DNA of 50,808 nt. It comes from Ardenticatenaceae bacterium. Lineage in GTDB: Bacteria > Chloroflexota > Anaerolineae > Promineifilales > Promineifilaceae. Shown here piece by piece: positions 43,070 through 50,400 of the stretch. The position numbers were made by a program, and so were the translations under genes. The stretch covers positions 1 to 50,808 of the forward strand of contig JACKBR010000034.1 in assembly GCA_020634495.1 (NCBI GenBank), in the 5' to 3' direction. The number at the start of each line of letters is the position of its first letter. Position 1 is the first letter of the stretch. The notes under the pieces were generated by a model. That model had not been told where the DNA came from. It ran no database searches and saw only the letters and a list, made by a program, of their open reading frames with translations.

Positions 43070-44269
43070 TTAACCAATTGCCTCAGCCAGCGCCGCCAAT
43101 GCTCCTTGCTCGGCGGCGTAGATTTGTTCCAGATGGGTTTGCATGTTGGCAAAGAGGGTGTGCATTTCCTGGTCGCTGATGGGGAAACGGCCGTTTAATT
43201 CCACCTCCATATCTTGCAACTGCTGGCTCAATTGGCGCAGCTCGGCATCGGCCCCCGTGCCCTGTGCCAAAAAGAGGGCGTACTTTTGCGCCAGCAGCGC
43301 TTTTGTCTCTTTTAGCGGGGCAATGCTGTCTGGCAGCACCGCCTCGGCAAAGCTGCTCCACAAGGCAGCCACCTGCCGGTACTGCGTAGCCGCTTCTCCC
43401 AGCCCAGGCATATTCAGGATAGCTTCGGCTTCGGCCAGAAAATCGGCGTAAAAACCGCGCAGCCCGCCGCCCGCCGTGCCAAAATGCTTGACGCCTTCGT
43501 GTAACGAGCGGAGTGTGCTGTACAGCCCCACTTTTTCCTTAAAGACGACGGGCCACCCTTTTTTGTTTTTACTGTCGGTCATCATTTTGGCCCACTTTTT
43601 GTAAACCGGCAGGGCAAAGGTTTGCGATGTTTGGCTGAGATAATCGACGCAATCTTCTAAGCCAGCCATGATGGCTGCTGGCAAATCAAACGCGCTGCCG
43701 CTGCCTTGCAGCAGGAGCAGCCGGTTTTTGTACGAGCCAATTCTGCCCCGTGCTAGTTCCAAAGTTTCGCCAGCGACGCTAAGCGGCTTTTGGGCGCGAT
43801 CATCTAGCAAGTAACGGCCGTTTTCCTGGCCAAACACGGTGACAAAGTGACCAAAGCAGCCGCTGTACATGGGGCGCAAATAGAAGTAGGGCAATTTTTC
43901 TTGATCGACCCAGGCAATGGGAAAACGGCCGTCTGCCAGCGCTTTATCCAGGTGTTTTACGGCCGTTTTTGCACCGCCTGTTTCTAAAAATTGGGCCTGC
44001 ACCCCCACGCGATCACAGAAATTTTGCATGAATTCGGTGGTGTAATTCCATTTATTTTGGAAGCCCATCACCAAAATGGCAGACTCATATTTTTTGAACT
44101 CCCACAGGATGTAGCCGCAGCCCAGCCCGCCCGCAATGCCCAGCACCATCGCCTCGCTGAGGGGACGGCCGTTGTGCGGCGACACAAATCCCTGATTGGC
44201 CAGCACATTGGTCATTGTGGCCGTTTCCGGGTGAATGCCGCCGATTTGGGTGTAATTTTGTTGATTCAT
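43070..44269 (-). CDS. BtrH N-terminal-domain protein (DUF4872-like)
   Basis: About 399 residues from ATG 44269, which has AAGGAG 7 bases upstream. The N-terminal half resembles the BtrH_N / NlpC-P60-like cysteine-protease relatives (LSEAMVLGIAGGLGCGYILWEF, GHFVTVFGQENGRYLLDDRAQKPLSV), with Cys in GLGCGY and a later His in FGHFVTV as possible active-site residues. The C-terminal half is helical. BtrH is an acyltransferase-type enzyme in butirosin synthesis, but here there is no antibiotic cluster, so the role is unknown. The 301 bases upstream are a heptamer repeat array, so its promoter must lie within or beyond the array. Confidence 0.85.
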   Translation of the reverse strand: MNQQNYTQIGGIHPETATMTNVLANQGFVSPHNGRPLSEAMVLGIAGGLGCGYILWEFKKYESAILVMGFQNKWNYTTEFMQNFCDRVGVQAQFLETGGAKTAVKHLDKALADGRFPIAWVDQEKLPYFYLRPMYSGCFGHFVTVFGQENGRYLLDDRAQKPLSVAGETLELARGRIGSYKNRLLLLQGSGSAFDLPAAIMAGLEDCVDYLSQTSQTFALPVYKKWAKMMTDSKNKKGWPVVFKEKVGLYSTLRSLHEGVKHFGTAGGGLRGFYADFLAEAEAILNMPGLGEAATQYRQVAALWSSFAEAVLPDSIAPLKETKALLAQKYALFLAQGTGADAELRQLSQQLQDMEVELNGRFPISDQEMHTLFANMQTHLEQIYAAEQGALAALAEAIG

Positions 44270-44283
44270 GCTGTTCTCCTTTT

Positions 44284-44583
44284 CCACTGATCAGTAGGTC
44301 AGTAATCAGTCGGTCAGTGGTCAGTAGGTCAGTGGTCAGTAGTCAGTGGTCAGTGGTCAGTGGTCAGTAGTCAGTGGTCAGTAGTCAGTGGTCAGTGGTC
44401 AGTGGTCAATGATCAGTCAATTGCTTATCGATTCACTGATTTTCTCTTTACTGATTACTGTTTTACTGATTACTGTTTTACTGATTACTGTTTTACTGAT
44501 TACTGTTTTACTGGTTACTGATTACTGGTTACTGATTACTGGTTACTGATTACTGGTTACTGATTACTGGTTACTGATTACTA
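44284..44583. repeat. 300-base short-tandem-repeat array with complementary halves
   Basis: The left half (44284-44417) is built of 7-base units CAGTGGT, CAGTAGT and CAGTAGG. The right half (about 44433-44583) is built of 15-base units (TTTTACTGATTACTG, about four) and then 14-base units (GGTTACTGATTACT, about five). CAGTGGTCAGT of the left can pair with ACTGATTACTG of the right if G-U pairs are allowed, so an RNA could form a hairpin of over 100 pairs. There are no spacers as in CRISPR. It fills the whole gap between the BtrH-like gene and the AraC-type gene. Confidence 0.9.
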
Positions 44584-45476
44584 ACCCGAACCGGTACAAA
44601 AACGTCCGTCTCGTTAAGGGCGTAGGCCGGATTGATGCGTGTGGTGCGGTAAATTTCAATCACTGGCAGGCCGATTAGTTCAATATTTTTGATTTGCCCC
44701 AGCTGGTGAAAAAATATCTGGTACACCTGGTCAAATCCGGCATCGAGCGGGCCGATGTAGGTCATGGTGGCAAAATGGCCGCCGGGCAACTGCTGAAAGC
44801 CGACGCTGCCTTGTGGCTGAAAGGGTTCGGGCACGCTCAGGCAAACATCGAAGCGCACTTTTTTGGTGGGGGTGATGTTGGGGTCGTCGTGGCCAACGCC
44901 CAGCAGCAGATTGTTGCCGTCGTATAAGCCATGCCCATCGGCCCATTTGATGAGCGTGTCGTACTGCCCGGTATCCACATTTTCGTATGCGCCCAAATGG
45001 CGAATGAAGGCCACCGGGATGGGCTTTAACTTTTGGATAGTGACGCGGGAGCAGCTTGTTTGGGTGGCCAGGGCGTTTAGCAGGGTGGTGTTGGCGGGGT
45101 GTTGTTGGTGCAGGGTACGGCCGTATGACACACGGTACTGCTTTGGCGTGACCCCAAACCACCGTTTGAAAGCCCGGGTAAAGGTCTCTGGTGCCTGGAA
45201 GCCCACATTCAGAGCAATCTCCAAAATGGTGGCCTCCCGAATCTTCAGGTCAAATGCAGCTCGCTCCAGCCGCAGCCGCTGGGTGTACTGCTTGGGCGTC
45301 TCGCCAATGGCGCGTTGGAACAGCCGGTGAAAATGGTACGGCGACAGCGCCGCCATCTCAGCAATTTGCTCCAAGGAAAGATCGCCATCCAAATGGGATT
45401 GAATGTGGGCCAGGATGGGCAGCAGAGCGGCCGTTTGGTTTCTAGAATCAACTGTGGTTGAGCGAGTCATGGGCAT
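44571..45476 (-). CDS. AraC-family regulator with C-terminal GyrI-like ligand-binding domain
   Basis: 301 residues. N-terminal AraC/XylS DNA-binding domain with two helix-turn-helices (LSLEQIAEMAALSPYHFHRLFQRAIGETPKQY and ILEIALNVGFQAPETFTRAFKRWFGVTPKQY), then a GyrI-like effector domain from about 145 (VTIQKLKPIPVAFIRHLGAYENV ... ETDVFVPV). This is the SbmC/Rob-like layout that senses small molecules and controls efflux or stress genes. ATG 45476 or 45470 is possible, and no Shine-Dalgarno is visible. The last residues (SNQ) and the TAA stop lie within the neighbouring repeat array, so the array has replaced the original gene end. Confidence 0.93.
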   Translation of the reverse strand: MPMTRSTTVDSRNQTAALLPILAHIQSHLDGDLSLEQIAEMAALSPYHFHRLFQRAIGETPKQYTQRLRLERAAFDLKIREATILEIALNVGFQAPETFTRAFKRWFGVTPKQYRVSYGRTLHQQHPANTTLLNALATQTSCSRVTIQKLKPIPVAFIRHLGAYENVDTGQYDTLIKWADGHGLYDGNNLLLGVGHDDPNITPTKKVRFDVCLSVPEPFQPQGSVGFQQLPGGHFATMTYIGPLDAGFDQVYQIFFHQLGQIKNIELIGLPVIEIYRTTRINPAYALNETDVFVPVRVSNQ

Positions 45477-45482
45477 ATTATA
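45477..45482 (-). promoter_or_regulatory. Possible -10 box of a leaderless AraC-type transcript
   Basis: On the minus strand TATAAT (45482-45477) ends 6 bases before ATG 45470, so transcription would start at or next to that codon. The -35 region is poor and contains an ACGGCCGT octamer. This would favour 45470 as the start. Confidence 0.3.
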
Positions 45483-45644
45483 CGATCAGAAAACGGCCGT
45501 TTCTTGATCTTTCTTGCGGTTTAGTGAATCAGTGGTTTATGGCCATCTTCGTCAGCATTTCGTCAGTTTGGCGTTGAGTTGAGACCCTCCTCTTGCATTA
45601 TGCTCCTGGCGAATCTTGAAGTTGCTCCCATGTGAGGTGAAAAA

Positions 45645-46283
45645 ATGAAGAAGTTTTGTTTAACAATGATCGTTTTGGGCAGCCTGCTGCCTGGTCTGGT
45701 TGCTTGTGTTCCGGCATCGGAAAATGTGATTGAGGAAACGGCCGTTCCTGACACCCAGGAAGCGGCCGTTCAACCCACTGAAGCCGCGCCAACCGCTGCC
45801 GCCGAATCAATTGAATCCGCCGCGTGTGCATCAGAAACTGGCCACATCTTCCAGAGCGAAGAAGGCGGCTACTGCTTTGTTTATCCAGAGGATTACTGCT
45901 GGCTGCCGGGTCAGGATGCGCTGGTCAACACTTTTGTCAGCGTGGATTCTGATAATGCCGAAACAAACCGCTGTCCCGATGAGCCGCTCATTTTACATGG
46001 CGACGTGGTTTGGATTTCTATCAACGTGGCTCAGGCCAACGGACAGTCATTGGATGAGGCCGTTGCCAGCGTCACAGCCGGGCTGGAGGATTTTGGGCTG
46101 GAGATGGAATCGGTGGTGCTGGCTGGGGAAACGGCCGTACAAATTAACAACATGCCTGGCCAGGACATCAGCCGTGAACTGCTCACCCTCCACAACGGCC
46201 AGCTCTACCGATTTACGTTTGTGCCCGCTGGGGCAGATGCGCTGTACCAGCAGGTAACGTCAACTTTTCAATTTTTACCATAG
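45645..46283 (+). CDS. Hypothetical lipoprotein
   Basis: 212 residues. A signal sequence (KKFCLTMIVLGSLLPGLVAC) ends in a lipobox with the lipidated Cys at 21. A low-complexity Ala/Glu/Thr/Pro linker (about 25-60) leads to a small globular domain with several Cys (CASETGHIFQSEEGGYCFVYPEDYCW, NRCPDEP) that may form disulfides outside the cell, and a C-terminal part typical of PsbP/DUF1795-like beta-sheet domains (ISRELLTLHNGQLYRFTFVPAG). GAGGTG precedes the ATG. Function is unknown. Confidence 0.88.
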   Translation: MKKFCLTMIVLGSLLPGLVACVPASENVIEETAVPDTQEAAVQPTEAAPTAAAESIESAACASETGHIFQSEEGGYCFVYPEDYCWLPGQDALVNTFVSVDSDNAETNRCPDEPLILHGDVVWISINVAQANGQSLDEAVASVTAGLEDFGLEMESVVLAGETAVQINNMPGQDISRELLTLHNGQLYRFTFVPAGADALYQQVTSTFQFLP

Positions 46284-46299
46284 CCCCTGGATGATTTTC

Positions 46300-47061
46300 T
46301 CAGGTACGCAGGTAAGATGCGCCGTTCACGTCGATGATGGCCCCGGTGAGAAATTGGGTGCCTTCGGCGGCAAGAAAGAGCACCGGGTAAGCCACTTCGT
46401 CCGGGGTGGCTACCCGGTTCAGCGGGCTTTGGCCACGAATGCTTTGCCCAACTTCCCCCACGAGAAACTCTTCCGCCATGTCGGTTTCCACAAAGCCAGG
46501 GGCTACCACGCCCACAAAAATGTTGTGCGGGGCCAGGTATTTGGCCAGCGATTGGCTCATGGCGTTTAGCCCGGCTTTGCTGGCTCCGTAGGCGGGGGCG
46601 GTTGGCTCGCCCCGAAATGCGCCGCGTGACGAGACGTTGACGATACGGCCGTATCCCTGCGCAATCATCTGCTGCCCCACCAGATAAGTCAGATTGGCCA
46701 CACCAATTAAGTTAACCGCCAGCGTTTGCTGCCAGGCGGCCTGCCACGCGGCAAATGACACCTCTGCCAGGGGATGATCTTCATAAATGCCTGCATTGTT
46801 AACCAAAATGTCGATACGGCCGTACCGGCCCACAACCTCATTGACCAATGCTTGCAAGGAGGCCGGATCAGCCATTTCTGCCTGGGCAATGTGGTGATTG
46901 CTGCCTTCGAGAGATACGGCCGTTTCCTCTGCGGCGGCCCGGTTGCGATTGTAATGCACCACCACCTGCGCCCCATGCCGGGCAAACTGCTGGCAAATCG
47001 CCCGGCCAATGCCCCGCGATCCGCCCGTGACTAAAACAACTTTGTTTGTAAAATCCATCAT
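46300..47061 (-). CDS. 3-oxoacyl-reductase-like short-chain dehydrogenase (FabG-like)
   Basis: 253 residues, a full-length classical SDR. Cofactor motif VLVTGGSRGIGRAI, with HYNRNR after beta-2 suggesting NADPH preference, NNAGIYE, catalytic Ser in VNVSSRG, YGASK, and PGFVETDM. The C-terminal LTGAIIDVNGASYLRT is also typical of FabG-like enzymes. AAGGAG lies 4 bases before the first of two adjacent ATG codons. It is convergent with the lipoprotein gene (16-base gap). Without neighbouring fatty-acid genes the substrate stays open. Confidence 0.92.
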   Translation of the reverse strand: MMDFTNKVVLVTGGSRGIGRAICQQFARHGAQVVVHYNRNRAAAEETAVSLEGSNHHIAQAEMADPASLQALVNEVVGRYGRIDILVNNAGIYEDHPLAEVSFAAWQAAWQQTLAVNLIGVANLTYLVGQQMIAQGYGRIVNVSSRGAFRGEPTAPAYGASKAGLNAMSQSLAKYLAPHNIFVGVVAPGFVETDMAEEFLVGEVGQSIRGQSPLNRVATPDEVAYPVLFLAAEGTQFLTGAIIDVNGASYLRT

Positions 47062-47364
47062 TGCTCTCCTTCGAAAATAATTTAACCGCGGAGAACGCGG
47101 AGAACGCAGAGAAAAATTTGGTAAATCTGCGCAATATGCTGATTTTCATTCATGGTAGTCAACGACAGTCGGTGTCGTCTCCTCTGAAAATAGCCTCACG
47201 CAAAGCCGCAAAGATCGTTTAGCGTCCTTGGCGACTTAGCGTGAAATTTTCATTCATGGTGTTGAGCTTGCGCTCATGTCGTCCCCTTCAAAAATAAACC
47301 TCCCGCAGGTTTCATCTGCAAGCACTATCAAGGGACAAACCTGCGGGAGGTGGTTTGGTTGAAT
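47062..47364. repeat. Intergenic pile-up of at least four repeat elements
   Basis: No gene. In order: CGCGGAGAACGCAGAG-type units (47084-47111), half of the hairpin type seen at 18195. Two related segments beginning TTTTCATTCATGGT (47143 and 47247). A hairpin with 18-base imperfect arms TCACGCAAAGCCGCAAAG / CTTGGCGACTTAGCGTGA (47196-47213, 47227-47244) lies between them. Last is a perfect 14-base inverted repeat CCTCCCGCAGGTTT / AAACCTGCGGGAGG (47299-47312, 47337-47350). Each belongs to a different repeat class. Confidence 0.8.
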
Positions 47365-47396
47365 AAAAAAGACCTGCCAGATTACATTCTGGCAGG
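47365..47396 (-). terminator. Terminator of the Agl23-like/NHL gene
   Basis: CCTGCCAG (47373-47380) and CTGGCAGG (47389-47396) pair around an 8-base loop. On the minus strand TC and then TTTTTT follow. It lies 28 bases past the stop at 47424. Confidence 0.85.
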
Positions 47397-47423
47397 CCCG
47401 AACTATTTTAGGGTAACGGCCGT

Positions 47424-50400
47424 TTAATTTTCATCAGTAGGCGTGGGCGGTTGGGTGGGAGGGATGGCCTCGGTTGGCTCAACGGCCGTATCCTCACTCT
47501 CGCTTGTATCCTCAACAGGTTCCGCTTCTTCAGATGGTTCCTCAACCGGTTCCTCAATCGATTCTTCCTCAACGGGCTGCTCAACCGGCTCTTCGATAGG
47601 CGCTTCAATTGGCACCACCGGGGCAAAAATTGGCGCATATTTAAGCACGCGGTTGTTGCCCGCATCAGCAATGTAAATATTGTCTTGCCCGTCGATGAAA
47701 ATGCCGTTGATCAGATTCAGGCTGTTGGCATCGGTGCCAAACTGGCCAAACTTGCCCAAATAGCTGCCATCTGGCCCAAAAATGAGCACCCGCGCCGCTT
47801 CTGGATCGGTCACATAAACCCGATTGCCGCTGTCCACCGCCAGGTACGGCTTGTTGTTGATGGAGGTGTTGGCTGGCCAGCCGGTGTCCAGCAGCCATTC
47901 GTTGATGGGGATGAGGTCTGAGGTGAACTGCTGGATACGGCCGTTCCACGTATCCGCCACATAGACAAAGCCATCGGGGCCAACGGCGATGCCCACCGGC
48001 TCATAAAACTGGCCCAAACCCGCGCCAAACTGGTCGTTGCCCGCACCCAGCTGGCCGATGAAATTGCCAGCAGCATCCATAATTTGCACGCGATGGTGCC
48101 CGGTGTCGGTGACCAGCGCCCGCCCATCGGCGGTAAGCGCCACTTCACGCGGGCCAAAGAACAGGCCCAGCCCTTGCCCCTGCGGATCGTCTAACGTGTT
48201 GCCGGGACGGCCGTAACTGCCCACAAACTGCCCATCCAGGGTAAACTTTTGCAGGCGATGGTTCCAGGTGTCGGCCACGTACACAAATTCTTCGTCAATG
48301 GCCAATCCCCATGGCCCTTGCCCTTCGATATTAAACTGGCCATCGCCCGTGCCTGGGCTGCCAAAGCTGTTGATGAGCTGCCCGGCTGGATCAAACACCT
48401 GCACACGCTGGTTGCCGGAGTCCAGAACATAGATACGGCCGTCTGCACTCACAGCCACATTACGCGGGGCAAAAAACTGATCGTTTGCCGTGCCCGCCAC
48501 TCCGCTCAGGTTGAGCACCAGCGAAGGGGCAACAGCGATCTCGCCATCTTCATACGGCGTTTCCAAACCGGGTGCGCCTACTGCTTCCAGACCAAAATCC
48601 CACAGGTCAGCCAGCACATCTTTGCGCACGTACAGACGCAAATCATCGCGCAGCGGCCACTGCCCGTCGGTCAATGTGCCGCCAAAAGTTTGGCTGTATT
48701 TGCTAAAGTCGCGGTAAAAGAAGATGTCCCACAGCGCCTCGCGTACGTTGGGGTTCAGCAGGCCGCGCCTTTCCACCCCCTCCAGGCGATTGGGATCGCC
48801 CAAAATGGCAGCCCAGCCAATGTTGCGATAATCCTCCATGGGCCACCACAGGTAGGTGTAGGTGCGGTAGGTGTAATTGCTGCCCAACAGCCGGTCCACT
48901 TCATCCCAATTGCTGCGGCCGACCAGCACAATGGGCGAGTCGTTGAGCGTGGCGCTGGGCGTTTCGCCAAAGTAAACGCGGTTGGGGTATTCACGCATGT
49001 ACCAGGTGAAGGGCCAGGAAACGCCGCTGCCGCCAAAGGCCACTTTAATGCTTTTATCGCCGTGCAGCCGCATGGAGAGGGTTTCAATTTCATCCAACAC
49101 CATGCTTTTAGCGGCTGGTGCGCCGTGGGCGTACACCATAAATTCGCGGGCATAATCGGCGTTGGGGAAGCTGGAGAGGTAAGTAAAACGAATGGTGAGG
49201 ACGGCCAAAATGGCAAATGTTGTCAGTACGGCAAGCGGGCGGCGCAAACGGCCGTCTAGCTTTTCACGCGCTTGCTGCCAGAACCAAAAAACCAGCGACG
49301 CCAGGACGATGCCGCCCAACACGCGCCCCATTTGGTTCAAATTATTTAGCTGCTGGCTGCCCAACTGTACCTTGCCCAGCAGCACAGGGCCTAAAGCGAC
49401 CAGCACAGAAACAATCAAGCCCAGAGTTAGTCCAACGTAGGTAAGCGCCTGCCGCGAAAACAGATCGCGCCAATGCACCTCTTTAAACCGTTCATTGATG
49501 TACCAACCGCTGAGCAGCCCCATCGGAATGACAAAATGGGTGCTTAGCCAGGGCATCTTTTCCCCAGCCACGCTGTAGGCGACCCAGGTAAGCGCCAGCC
49601 ACCAGCTGACAAAGGCCACAAACTCGCACATGATGTCCCGCGCCAGCAAGCTCATCAAGCTTTTTTCCAGGCCATGCGTCCGCAAAATTTGGTCGCGCCG
49701 AATAAAGAACCAGCCCAAAATGGCAATTCCTAGCACCAGCAGCGCTGTCAAAATGCCAGGCAAGCGAGTTGTGGGCAGCCCTTCGGCCACGTTGCCTAAA
49801 TTAAACACCCAGTTGCTAAAGCTGTAGCCAAACAACGCCAGCAAAACGGCCGTTACCCAATACCCGGTCACCTGGTTAATGCGCTGCTTGATCAGCCAGA
49901 ACCGGATGGCCAGCAGGGCAAAGATCAGGGGTAAAAATTCATAAAAAGGCACTACGAAAAAATAGTAAAACGATGGTTGGTTGCCTCGCGCCACGCCCTG
50001 TTGTTCCAGCCAGTAGCCCAGGGAGCCAATGGTGCCGCTGGTCCAGCCAGAAAAATTGGTGAACACAGAGGTGTACAAAATAAGGAAAATTGTGTGGAAA
50101 ATAACGGCAGAAATAATCCAGCGCCGCTGATCCCACCACAGCCCAATGAAGATGGCGATGATGAGGGTGATGGTGAGGAAAACGGCCGTTAAAAAGATAG
50201 GCGAATCAATAAAGGCGCTCCAGCAAGTGCCGTTGAATAGGCGGGCAAAAAAGAGTTGGAAAGCCGACATGGCGTCTTGCCCCTCCAAAATGCAGGTGTT
50301 AACCGTGTAGTCGCGTGGATTGCCACCTGCCAGCACCACCAACAGCGGCGAAGCCATAGGCAAAATGAGGGTGGTAAACAGGACGATGAGATCAAATTCG

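Noticed and set aside
42517..43152. 211-residue minus-strand frame across the protease 3' end
   Set aside because: It is antisense to DUF11-type repeats and passes through the heptamer repeat.
44284..44583. CRISPR array
   Set aside because: Units are 7 or 14-15 bases with no unique spacers, and no cas gene is near.
48249..49259. 336-residue open frame on the plus strand opposite the NHL protein
   Set aside because: The opposite strand encodes clear NHL repeats and membrane segments; this frame is a compositional shadow.
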